DNA of 7,670 nucleotides from an uncultured Elusimicrobia bacterium (lineage in GTDB: Bacteria; Elusimicrobiota; Endomicrobiia; Endomicrobiales; Endomicrobiaceae): positions 1 through 7,670 of the forward strand of contig CAMVLN010000072.1 in assembly GCA_947168325.1 (NCBI GenBank), in the 5' to 3' direction. Both the position numbers and the translations under genes were made by a program. Positions 1 to 6,782 of this stretch are shown here, one piece after another (position 1 is the stretch's first letter; each line of letters starts with the position of its first letter). Under the pieces are notes generated by a model. That model was given only the letters and a program-made list of their open reading frames with translations. It was not told the DNA's origin and searched no databases.

Positions 1-155
1 AAGCAACAGGTACAATTTTATCACAACAAATTATAAGTATGTTAGAAGAAAAAAAATATAATTCCGTTAGAAATGAATTGTTAAAGTTTCAAGAGCAATT
101 AGGCCCGTCAGGAGTTTATGAAAGAGTCGCAAAACGAATACTGGAGGATAAATAA
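1..155 (+). CDS. lpxB: Lipid-A-disaccharide synthase, C-terminal end (partial)
   Basis: This is the last 50 codons of a gene that begins outside the window, read in frame from base 3 to a TAA at 153-155. The tail reads ...FQEQLGPSGVYERVAKRILE.... It resembles the end of LpxB, where a conserved LG-x-x-GA-x-ER-A-A segment precedes the final helix. LpxB is a peripheral inner-membrane glycosyltransferase that joins UDP-2,3-diacylglucosamine to lipid X to make the lipid A disaccharide. The stop overlaps the msbA start by one base (TAATG), so the two genes are probably translationally coupled. The GGAGG ribosome-binding site of msbA lies inside this reading frame at 143-147. The identification rests on a short tail plus the msbA neighbour, so it is probable rather than certain. 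Confidence 0.7.
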   Translation, partial: ATGTILSQQIISMLEEKKYNSVRNELLKFQEQLGPSGVYERVAKRILEDK

Positions 156-1864
156 TGGATTATAAAAGATTGATAAAATATGCTATGCCGTATAAAATGA
201 GATTTGTTTTGGCTATGGTTTGTATGGGAATATATTCTGCTGTTGCGGCTTTGTTGGTGTATTTATCAAAAATTATAATGGATGGAGTTTTTGTAGATAA
301 AGATATAAAAATATTAGCCTTATTAGTTCTATGTATGCCAGTGATATATGCTATAAAAGGTCTTGCAGATTATGGTAGATGTTATTTTTTAAACTATGTA
401 GCACAAAATGCTATTAAAGATTTAAGGCAAGATTTATGTGTTAAATTGTTATCTCTATCTCATTCTTTTTATGTGAAAAACACATCATCAAAAGTTATGT
501 CTAGAATTACAAACGATATTAATGCTCTGCAAGAAGCATTAATAAAGGTTCCACCTACAATAATAAGAGATAGTTTAGTTATTATAGGGATGATAGGAGG
601 ATTGTTTTACTTACATTGGAGGTATGCATTCATAATAGTTGTTGTGTTGCCAGTATTAGGGTTGCCGTTGGCACAATTTGCAAGAAAATTAAAAAAAGCT
701 TCAAAAGATAGTATGGTTCAAATTTCTGAAATTTATACATCGTTACAAGAAATATTGAGTGGTTTTTCTGTTATAAAATCTTTTTGTAAAGAAGAACATG
801 AAGAAAAAAGATTTGCTGTTAATAATAAAGAGTATTACAATGTGCAACAAAGAATTACAAGGGTAGATGCAAGAACTACTCCTGTTATGGAATTTTTGTC
901 TATGACTGGGGTAGCTGTTGTTTTATGGTTTGGTGGAAAAGATGTTATTGATGGGGTATGGACTTTAGGAGATTTTACAGCATTTATATTGGCTATTACA
1001 CAAATGTATCAGCCAATTAAAAATTTTGCACAGTTGAATTCAACTATACAAAAAGCAGTAGCAGGATCAGAAAGAGTATTTGAAATATTAGATGAAAAAA
1101 ATAGTATATATGATTTACCTAATGCAAAAGTATTAGATAGTTTTTCAAAGGATATAGTTTATAAAAATGTTAATTTCTCTTATGAAAAAGGCAAACAAAT
1201 TTTAAGAGGGATAAATATTGATATTAAAAAGGGGCAAACAGTAGCTTTTGTTGGCTCATCCGGTTCAGGAAAGAGCACAATAGCAAATTTAGTTTTAAGA
1301 TTTTATGATGTTGATAATGGAGAAATTTTAGTTGATGGAATAAATATAAAAGATTTAAAATTATCATCTTTAAGAGATAAAATAGGTGTTGTTTCTCAAG
1401 ATGTTTTCTTGTTTAATGATACTATAAAATATAATATTTCTTATGGTAAAATGGATGCAACAGATGAAGAAATAGAAACAGTAGCAAAAGCAGCAAATGC
1501 ACATAAATTTATTTCTAAAATGCCAAAAGGATATAATACTTTAATTGGTGAAAGAGGAATGAAATTGTCTGGTGGAGAAAAACAAAGAATTGCAATAGCT
1601 AGAGCAATGCTAAAAAATCCGCCAATACTTGTTTTAGATGAAGCAACATCTGCACTTGATAGCGAGTCTGAAAAATTGGTTCAAGAAGCAATAGAAACTT
1701 TAATGAAAAATAGAACAGTTATTTTAATAGCTCATAGACTTTCTACTGTGATAAATGCAGATAAAATTGTTGTTATAGATAAAGGTTGTGTTGCTGAAGT
1801 TGGCAAACATCAAGAGTTGTTAGATAAGGGTGGAATATATTCAAAATTATACAATTTAAAGTAG
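155..1864 (+). CDS. msbA: MsbA-type lipid A / lipid exporter, ABC transporter with fused membrane and ATPase domains
   Basis: A 569-residue half-transporter expected to act as an inner-membrane homodimer, flipping lipid A-core (or another lipid) to the periplasmic face. The N-terminal half has about six hydrophobic segments, near residues 17-40, 52-70, 138-154, 157-175, 244-263 and 271-288. The ATPase half is complete: Walker A GSSGSGKST at 367-375, Q-loop Gln415 in VSQDVFLF, signature LSGGE at 471-475, Walker B ILVLDE ending in Asp495-Glu496, and H-loop His527 in AHRLS. The length is normal for the family. The start is set by GGAGG seven bases upstream and by the TAATG overlap with lpxB. Function by homology alone could be any lipid or drug exporter of this subfamily; the lpxB neighbour makes MsbA the best reading. 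Confidence 0.88.
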   Translation: MDYKRLIKYAMPYKMRFVLAMVCMGIYSAVAALLVYLSKIIMDGVFVDKDIKILALLVLCMPVIYAIKGLADYGRCYFLNYVAQNAIKDLRQDLCVKLLSLSHSFYVKNTSSKVMSRITNDINALQEALIKVPPTIIRDSLVIIGMIGGLFYLHWRYAFIIVVVLPVLGLPLAQFARKLKKASKDSMVQISEIYTSLQEILSGFSVIKSFCKEEHEEKRFAVNNKEYYNVQQRITRVDARTTPVMEFLSMTGVAVVLWFGGKDVIDGVWTLGDFTAFILAITQMYQPIKNFAQLNSTIQKAVAGSERVFEILDEKNSIYDLPNAKVLDSFSKDIVYKNVNFSYEKGKQILRGINIDIKKGQTVAFVGSSGSGKSTIANLVLRFYDVDNGEILVDGINIKDLKLSSLRDKIGVVSQDVFLFNDTIKYNISYGKMDATDEEIETVAKAANAHKFISKMPKGYNTLIGERGMKLSGGEKQRIAIARAMLKNPPILVLDEATSALDSESEKLVQEAIETLMKNRTVILIAHRLSTVINADKIVVIDKGCVAEVGKHQELLDKGGIYSKLYNLK

Positions 1865-1877
1865 ATGGGGAAATATT

Positions 1878-2867
1878 ATGATTAAAAAATTTATATTTGT
1901 ATTATTTTTATTTTTTGTATTTAATACTATAGCTTTTGCTAAAAAACCGCCAACGATGCCAAATTCTTATGATTCTATTGGTGTAAGTGCTAGAGGTTTT
2001 GCTATGGGGCATTGTGGTGTAGCTATGCCTGGAAGTTTAGATGGAATTTTTTATAATTCTGCAAGTCTTGGTTTTAATTATAACGAAAATGTACAAGTAG
2101 AAGCTACTTCTTTAATTATAAGGAATTCAGATTTAGAAAAAAATGACTTGTTTTATGCTAATCCAATAGATTTAGGATTTAATTCTATTGTTATAAATCA
2201 AAAACAAGGTGCTATATCTTGGAGAACATTTTCATCAAATAGTATAGAAATAAAAGATGGAAATAATTTTTATAAAAAAGATGAACATATAAAAGCAGTT
2301 ACTATTTCTGCAGCATCTGTTAATGAAAAAGGAGTGTCTTTTGGTTTAAATTTATCTTATTTATATGGAACATTGGCAGAAAGTTCTATTAATAACGGAA
2401 CTCCTTTTGCACAAACATCAGCAGGTAATGGCTTTACTATGGATATAGGTATGATGGCTCCTATTAGAGGAAACTTATATGCAGGTATAAATTTTGAAAA
2501 TATTTGTGGTATTATGTGGTGGGAAAACTATGATTTTGATCAATTGCCTTTTGGTATAAGAGCAGGATTAGGATATATTGTTGGAACTTTTAATTTACTT
2601 ATAGATTGGAACAAAAAATTCTATAGGTTTGGTAACATAGAAGCTGACAATTTATTTTCTGTTGGTATAGAACAAGCTATTGGAAGAGTTTTGATTTTAA
2701 GAGTTGGTGCACATGGAAGTTCTATTAATGAAAAAGAAAAAATAAAATATACTTATGGTGCAGGTTTAAATATTTCTATAATTTCATTATCACTAGCAAG
2801 TGAAAATTATAAATTAAATAATGAATCTATTTCACAATATAGTGTGTCGTTAAAGTTATTGATTTAG
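1878..2867 (+). CDS. Outer-membrane beta-barrel protein, PorV/UPF0164-like
   Basis: A 329-residue secreted protein. Residues 1-21 form a typical signal peptide: Lys3-Lys4, a Phe/Leu/Val-rich core, and an AFA cleavage site before Lys22. The conserved feature is near the N-terminus (about 34-65), a run like IGVSARGFAMG followed by a Ser/Asp-G-I-F-YN-SA-LG pattern. This is typical of PorV/PorQ and UPF0164 outer-membrane proteins, where the first strands lead into a hydrophobic barrel. The rest shows alternating polar/hydrophobic strands with frequent Gly and aromatics, and the chain ends in a strand (YSVSLKLLI). The gene starts 13 bases after msbA with a purine-rich GGGGA site. The position behind lipid A genes fits envelope biogenesis, but the actual substrate or partner cannot be told. 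A FadL-like barrel is the main alternative. Confidence 0.7.
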   Translation: MIKKFIFVLFLFFVFNTIAFAKKPPTMPNSYDSIGVSARGFAMGHCGVAMPGSLDGIFYNSASLGFNYNENVQVEATSLIIRNSDLEKNDLFYANPIDLGFNSIVINQKQGAISWRTFSSNSIEIKDGNNFYKKDEHIKAVTISAASVNEKGVSFGLNLSYLYGTLAESSINNGTPFAQTSAGNGFTMDIGMMAPIRGNLYAGINFENICGIMWWENYDFDQLPFGIRAGLGYIVGTFNLLIDWNKKFYRFGNIEADNLFSVGIEQAIGRVLILRVGAHGSSINEKEKIKYTYGAGLNISIISLSLASENYKLNNESISQYSVSLKLLI

Positions 2868-2881
2868 TTATCTTAAAGCAA

Positions 2882-4345
2882 ATGATAGAAGAATTAAAGA
2901 AATTAATAAAAGAATATTTGCCAGATGCAAATTTTAAATTGATAGATAAGGCATATAATTATGCATTAAGTGCTCATTATTGTCAAAGAAGAGCAAGTGG
3001 CGAACCTTATATTAACCATTGTATAAGCACTGCAAAAATACTTACAGAATTAAAGTTAGATGAAGCAACTATATGTGCAGCATTGTTGCATGATGTTCTT
3101 GAAGATACCCTTGTTATTAGAGAAGAATTAAAAGAAGAATTTACAGAAGAAATTACAACACTTGTCGAGGGTGTAACAAAAATAAATTCGTATAAATTTA
3201 ATGATAATATTACAGAACAAGCAGAAAATTGGCGCAAGATGTTATTTGCTGTGGTTAAAGATATAAGAGTGATTATTATAAAACTTGCAGATAGACTTCA
3301 TAATATGAGAACAATAAAATATTTGCCCCCAGATAAACAAAAAGAAATATCAATTGAAACATTAACTTTATATACCCCTTTTGCACATAGATTAGGAATA
3401 TATAAATGGAAAAGCGAACTTGAAGATTTAATATTTGAAGTTTTGGAACCTTCAAAATATCATGAAATAAAAAGTAAGTGGCAAGCAAGAGCTGAAAGTA
3501 ATATAAAAAATCTTGAAATTGTAGAACAACAAATAAAAGAAAAAATAGAGCCATTAAATATTCAGTATAGAATATTAGCGAGGCCAAAAAATTTATATGG
3601 AATATATAAAAAAATGCAAAGGCAAGAAAAGCCTTTTTCTGCAATTCAAGATTTATTTGGTATGAGAATTATTACGGACACGAAAGAACATTGTTATACA
3701 ATATTAAGTATAGTTCAATCAGAATTTAATATATTAGAAGGATCGTTTACAGATTATATTGCTGTTCCAAAAACTAATATGTATCAGTCTCTTCATATAA
3801 CAATAAACTCTAATCAAAATGTTATTGTTGAGATACAAATAAGAACGGAAGAAATGCATAAAAGAGCAGAATATGGTATAGCAGCACATTGGAGATATAA
3901 AGAAGCTTTTAATAAAAATGGAGTAGTTAATCTAAAACATACTGATATAAATATGGAACAGCATTTAGAGTTTATAAAACATATTTTAGAGTCACAAAAA
4001 GATGTTAATGACTCTAACGAATTTTTGACAGCAATAAAAACAGAATGTAATTTTGATCAAGTATATGTTACAACACCAAAAGGCTTAGCAATAAAACTTC
4101 CTGAAGGTGCTACAGCATTAGATTTTGCTTATGCAGTTCACAGTGATATAGGTGATAAGTGTATGGGTGTAAAAGTTGATGGGAAACTTGTTTCTTTAGA
4201 TTATAAACTAAAAACTGGTCAACAATGTGAAGCAATAGTTAGAAACAATATACATCCAAAAGAACATTGGTTATCAATAGCAATTACGGCTCAAGCTAAA
4301 AATAAAATAAGAAAATATTTACGAGAACATAAAAAAAACATTTGA
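2882..4345 (+). CDS. rel: Short Rel/SpoT-type (p)ppGpp synthetase/hydrolase lacking the C-terminal regulatory domains
   Basis: A 487-residue RelA/SpoT homologue, against about 700 or more for full-length Rel. The HD hydrolase domain looks intact: metal ligands His46, His70-Asp71 and Asp137 (KLADRLH), and catalytic Glu74-Asp75 (LLHDVLEDT). The synthetase domain spans about 225-340, with ARPKNLYGIYKKM, Asp257 in QDLFGMR, DYIAVPK and Glu317 in VEIQIRT. A TGS domain follows at about 392-455 (VYVTTPKG ... DFAYAVHSDIG). The protein stops at about 487, just after the Ala-Lys-x-Lys-Ile-Arg helix, so the helical, zinc-finger/CC and ACT/RRM regions are absent. Two synthetase motifs are unusual: SFTD at 288-291 where RxKD or ExDD is expected, and NMYQS for NGYQS (Met300). 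The start lies 14 bases after the barrel gene and has no strong ribosome-binding site, so coupling to the upstream gene is likely. Confidence 0.88.
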   Translation: MIEELKKLIKEYLPDANFKLIDKAYNYALSAHYCQRRASGEPYINHCISTAKILTELKLDEATICAALLHDVLEDTLVIREELKEEFTEEITTLVEGVTKINSYKFNDNITEQAENWRKMLFAVVKDIRVIIIKLADRLHNMRTIKYLPPDKQKEISIETLTLYTPFAHRLGIYKWKSELEDLIFEVLEPSKYHEIKSKWQARAESNIKNLEIVEQQIKEKIEPLNIQYRILARPKNLYGIYKKMQRQEKPFSAIQDLFGMRIITDTKEHCYTILSIVQSEFNILEGSFTDYIAVPKTNMYQSLHITINSNQNVIVEIQIRTEEMHKRAEYGIAAHWRYKEAFNKNGVVNLKHTDINMEQHLEFIKHILESQKDVNDSNEFLTAIKTECNFDQVYVTTPKGLAIKLPEGATALDFAYAVHSDIGDKCMGVKVDGKLVSLDYKLKTGQQCEAIVRNNIHPKEHWLSIAITAQAKNKIRKYLREHKKNI

Positions 4346-4374
4346 TAATATAGAAATTTTTTTGTCAGAGCAAA

Positions 4375-4414
4375 AAAAAACAACCCCCAAAATGAGTGGT
4401 TGTTTTTTGTTTTA
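4375..4414. terminator. Bidirectional rho-independent terminator between rel and rpmB
   Basis: The arm AAAAAACAACC (4375-4385) pairs perfectly with GGTTGTTTTTT (4398-4408) around a 12-base loop. On the + strand the stem is followed by more T (GTTTT). On the - strand the A-run at 4372-4380 supplies the U-tract. It lies 30 bases after the rel stop and about 30 bases beyond the rpmB stop, so it can end both converging transcripts. It also shows that the short rel gene ends at a genuine operon end rather than in a broken continuation. Confidence 0.85.
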
Positions 4415-4437
4415 TGCATACTTCGTGATATCCTATT

Positions 4438-4629
4438 TTATATGGCTTTTTGTATTTTTCCAGAACGAATACAAGATGTGCAAACATATTCCCTTGTTTT
4501 TTTGCCATTAACTAATATTCTTAATTCTTGAAGATTAGGTCTAAATAATCTTTTAGAAGCCTTATTAGAGTGACTAACCGTATTTCCAGAAGAAGACCCT
4601 TTACCACATACATAACATTTATAAGACAT
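4438..4629 (-). CDS. rpmB: Large-subunit ribosomal protein bL28, zinc-binding form
   Basis: A 63-residue basic protein of the 50S subunit. It begins MSYKCYVCGK, has the conserved SHSNKASKRLFRPNLQ segment at 19-33, and ends with REYVCTSCIRSGKI. Two CxxC pairs (Cys5/Cys8 and Cys50/Cys53) mark the zinc-ribbon (C+) version. The length and motifs match a complete L28. The start codon has a perfect GGAGG (complement of 4637-4641) seven bases upstream. It lies 66 bases downstream of the GGGtGRT gene on the same strand but has its own strong promoter, so it is likely transcribed independently of that gene. The bidirectional terminator follows. Confidence 0.95.
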   Translation of the reverse strand: MSYKCYVCGKGSSSGNTVSHSNKASKRLFRPNLQELRILVNGKKTREYVCTSCIRSGKIQKAI

Positions 4630-4659
4630 TTTAAATCCTCCAAATCTAACAACACTGCC

Positions 4660-4688
4660 AGTATATCAAATTATCCTATATTTTTCAA
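4660..4688 (-). promoter_or_regulatory. Sigma70-type promoter of rpmB with extended -10
   Basis: Read on the - strand, TTGAAA (complement of 4683-4688) is separated by exactly 17 bases from TATACT (complement of 4660-4665). The -10 is preceded by TGA, giving an extended TGn motif. Transcription should start near 4653, leaving a leader of about 24 bases that contains the GGAGG site. The promoter sits in the 66-base gap just after the GGGtGRT stop codon. No terminator for the GGGtGRT transcript is visible before it, so read-through into rpmB is possible. Confidence 0.7.
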
Positions 4689-4695
4689 TATTTTT

Positions 4696-5694
4696 TTATT
4701 TTGATGCTTGTTCTACTGCAACTGCAACTGCAACCGATGCTCCTACCATTGGATTATTACCCATACCAATAAGTCCCATCATTTCAACATGTGCTGGAAC
4801 TGATGATGACCCTGCAAATTGTGCATCGCTATGCATTCTCCCCATAGTATCTGTCATACCATAAGAAGCAGGACCTGCAGCCATATTATCCGGATGTAAA
4901 GTTCTTCCTGTTCCACCACCTGAAGCTACTGAGAAATATTTTTTATTATTTTCTATTGCCCATTTTTTATATGTTCCTGCAACAGGATGTTGGAATCTTG
5001 TCGGATTGGTAGAATTTCCTGTAATAGAAACATCTACACCTTCATGTATCATTATTGCCACACCTTCACTAACATCATCTGCTCCATAACATTTAACTTT
5101 TGCTTTATCTCCATTTGAGAACGATTTTTCTGATACTATTTTTAATTTGCCAGTATAGTAATCATATTCTGTTTCAACAGCCGTAAAACCATTAATTCTT
5201 GAAATTATATAAGCGGCATCTTTTCCCAATCCATTAAGTATAACTCTTAACTGTTCTTTTCTTACTTTATTAGCTGTTCTTGCTATACCAATAGCACCTT
5301 CTGCTGCTGCAAAAGATTCGTGCCCTGCTAAAAAACAGAAACATTTTGTTTCTTCTCTAAGCAACATTGCTGCCAAATTTCCATGTCCCAAACCTACTGC
5401 TCTTTGATCTGCAACTGAACCAGGAATACAAAATGCTTGAAGCCCAATACCTATTAATTCAGCTGCTTTTGAAGCCGTTTTTGCACATTCTTTTATAGCT
5501 ATCGCTGCACCAAGTGTATATGCCCAAACTGCATTTTCAAATGCTATTTGTTGAACTCCTTTAACTATTGCTTCTACATCTATGCCTTTTGAAGAACAAA
5601 TTACTCTTGCATCTTCTAAATCTTTTATGTCATATTTTTTCATACAAGTATTTATCTTGTCTATTCTTCTTTCGTACCCTTCAAATGTAACCAT
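4696..5694 (-). CDS. GGGtGRT family protein of unknown function
   Basis: A 332-residue protein carrying the family's name motif GGGTGRT at 259-265, followed by LHPDNMAAGPASYGM. A second Gly/Ala-rich region lies at about 97-137 (GLGHGNLAAM ... FLAGHESFAAAEGAIG). There is no signal peptide, so it is probably cytoplasmic despite an Ala/Val-rich C-terminus (VGASVAVAVAVEQA). It has seven cysteines (17, 33, 70, 89, 118, 120, 202), including a C-x-C at 118-120. The length appears complete. The ribosome-binding site GAGG lies about 9 bases before the ATG. Upstream on the same strand, after 246 bases, is a NifU-like gene. I recall the two families occurring together in anaerobic bacteria, which would suggest a shared Fe-S-related role, but no activity can be assigned from sequence. 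Confidence 0.85.
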   Translation of the reverse strand: MVTFEGYERRIDKINTCMKKYDIKDLEDARVICSSKGIDVEAIVKGVQQIAFENAVWAYTLGAAIAIKECAKTASKAAELIGIGLQAFCIPGSVADQRAVGLGHGNLAAMLLREETKCFCFLAGHESFAAAEGAIGIARTANKVRKEQLRVILNGLGKDAAYIISRINGFTAVETEYDYYTGKLKIVSEKSFSNGDKAKVKCYGADDVSEGVAIMIHEGVDVSITGNSTNPTRFQHPVAGTYKKWAIENNKKYFSVASGGGTGRTLHPDNMAAGPASYGMTDTMGRMHSDAQFAGSSSVPAHVEMMGLIGMGNNPMVGASVAVAVAVEQASK

Positions 5695-5940
5695 GTGTTT
5701 ACCTCATTATTAAAAATTTTAAAATTACTATGCAATTTCAATTTATAAACTGACAGATAAAGTTATTATTTTATAATTATAAGCTTTCTATCTTTTCGTT
5801 ATCTTATGTTTTTTGCTTTATAAAAAACTTTAAACTCTTTAATCATTCAATCTCAATTCTACTTTTAAATCTTATAAGAATATCAACCGTTGTTTCTGAT
5901 AATTGTATTCAATCATATAGATTGTTTACTATTATTCAGA
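5695..5940. other. Gap between nifU-like and GGGtGRT genes, with a nested inverted repeat
   Basis: These 246 AT-rich bases hold no credible ORF. The end next to the nifU-like stop (5895-5940) has a symmetric structure. TCTGA-TAAT (5895-5903) pairs with ATTAT-TCAGA (5931-5940) with one bulged base. Inside is a perfect CAATC/GATTG stem (5910-5914 and 5920-5924) with a 5-base loop. No U-run follows on the - strand, so it is not a standard terminator; it could be a 3'-end stabiliser or a processing site. A 12-base palindrome, TTATAATTATAA, lies at 5771-5782 but may be chance in such AT-rich DNA. I see no convincing promoter for the GGGtGRT gene here. Confidence 0.4.
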
Positions 5941-6627
5941 CTATTCATGTCTTGGATTAATCTTTTTAACAGCTTCGTTAAATCTCCCATAAGTTCCGGT
6001 ATTTTTTTCTAAAGCTTCTTTTGGGTCTATACCTTTTCTTATAGCATCCATCATTTTACCAAAGTTAGTAATTTGATCATACTTACGCGCTAAACCAATT
6101 TCAAGAACATACCCTTCTGCCATCTCTAAATATCTAACACCTTTCTCTTTTGTGCTATACATTGTTCCAACTTGCGATCTTAACCCTTTTCCTAAATCCT
6201 CAAGACCGGCTCCTACTGGAAGTCCATTTTCAGAAAAAGCTGTTTGTGTCCTTCCATAAACTATTTGTAAAAATAATTCTCTCATAGCAGTATTGATAGC
6301 ATCACAAACTAAATCTGAATTTAATGCCTCAAGTAAAGTTTTCCCTGATAAAACTTCTGCTGCCATTGCTGCAGAATGTGTCATTCCTGAACATCCTAAT
6401 GTTTCAACAAGAGCTTCTTCTATTATTCCTTTTTTTACATTCAATGTAAGTTTACAGGCACCTTGTTGCGGAGCACACCAACCTACTCCATGTGTTAAAC
6501 CACTGATGTCTGTAATTTCTTTTGCTTTTACCCATTTTCCTTCTTCTGGAATTGGTGCTGGACCATGTTTTGCCCCTTTTGTAACAGGGCACATTCTTTT
6601 AACTTCTTCTGAACACATACAACTCAT
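5941..6627 (-). CDS. NifU/IscU-like iron-sulfur scaffold-related protein, divergent type
   Basis: A 228-residue protein. Residues about 48-125 resemble the NifU N-terminal/IscU fold: GACKLTLNVKKGIIEEA, then VETLGCSGMTHSA and VLSGKTLLEA. Cysteines lie at 3, 5, 13, 51, 58, 79 and 108. By eye, Cys79 and Cys108 align with two of IscU's three cluster cysteines. The first cluster cysteine position holds Gln54 (with Cys51 and Cys58 nearby), and the usual Asp two residues later is Gly56. A Cys-rich N-terminus (CMCSEEVKRMC) and about 100 extra C-terminal residues set it apart from IscU. The start has AGAGGTG six to seven bases upstream. It is paired with the GGGtGRT gene on the same strand. A role in Fe-S assembly is plausible, but housekeeping scaffold function is doubtful given the altered ligands. 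Confidence 0.78.
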   Translation of the reverse strand: MSCMCSEEVKRMCPVTKGAKHGPAPIPEEGKWVKAKEITDISGLTHGVGWCAPQQGACKLTLNVKKGIIEEALVETLGCSGMTHSAAMAAEVLSGKTLLEALNSDLVCDAINTAMRELFLQIVYGRTQTAFSENGLPVGAGLEDLGKGLRSQVGTMYSTKEKGVRYLEMAEGYVLEIGLARKYDQITNFGKMMDAIRKGIDPKEALEKNTGTYGRFNEAVKKINPRHE

Positions 6628-6648
6628 TGTAACACCTCTTTATTATGT

Positions 6649-6677
6649 ATTGCTTATTTATGAAATTGCTTATTTAT
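6649..6677. repeat. Perfect 13-bp direct repeat in the leader of the nifU-like gene
   Basis: ATTGCTTATTTAT occurs at 6649-6661 and again at 6665-6677, with 3 bases between the copies (16-base period). Both copies fall between the predicted transcription start (near 6688) and the ribosome-binding site. In the RNA they read AUAAAUAAGCAAU twice, which could be a paired protein- or RNA-binding site. Slippage duplication is the neutral explanation. Confidence 0.8.
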
Positions 6678-6694
6678 AGAAATAAAATCAACCA

Positions 6695-6723
6695 ATTCTA
6701 CTAAAAACTAAAAGTATTTTCAA
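6695..6723 (-). promoter_or_regulatory. Sigma70-type promoter of the nifU-like gene
   Basis: On the - strand, TTGAAA (complement of 6718-6723) is followed after exactly 17 bases by TAGAAT (complement of 6695-6700). The start would be near 6688, giving a leader of about 60 bases that contains the 13-bp direct repeat. The geometry matches the rpmB promoter in the same window, which strengthens both calls. Confidence 0.6.
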
Positions 6724-6749
6724 TTGTTTTTTTAAAGTTGTGAATTCAA

Positions 6750-6763
6750 GTTGCTAATGCAAC
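6750..6763. repeat. Short hairpin between the nifU-like promoter and the transposase remnant
   Basis: GTTGC (6750-6754) and GCAAC (6759-6763) form a perfect 5-bp stem with a TAAT loop. They are flanked by TTCAA directly before and TTGAA six bases after, which could extend the stem past a bulge. No T-run follows on either strand, so it is not a good terminator. It lies just outside the readable transposase remnant and might be part of the decayed element's left end, but I could not match it to a partner on the right. Confidence 0.35.
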
Positions 6764-6782
6764 ATTTAATTGAAAATAATAA

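Noticed and set aside
3007..3644. Two antisense reading frames (3007-3237 and 3276-3644) opposite rel
   Set aside because: They lie wholly within a well-supported rel gene, are rich in Phe/Leu/Ser as expected for the complement of Lys/Glu-rich coding DNA, and show no family motif or ribosome-binding site.
4346..4437. A frameshifted continuation of rel past its stop codon
   Set aside because: The 92 bases to the rpmB stop contain no Rel-like sequence in any frame and are occupied by the terminator hairpin.
6293..6679. A 128-codon + strand frame opposite the nifU-like gene
   Set aside because: It mirrors the nifU-like coding sequence and runs into its leader and repeat. The - strand frame has recognisable motifs, a ribosome-binding site and a promoter.
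6724..6782. Left terminal inverted repeat of the IS30 element
   Set aside because: I compared this stretch with 7388-7425 by eye and found no convincing inverted match. Without a computed alignment I cannot define the element's ends.
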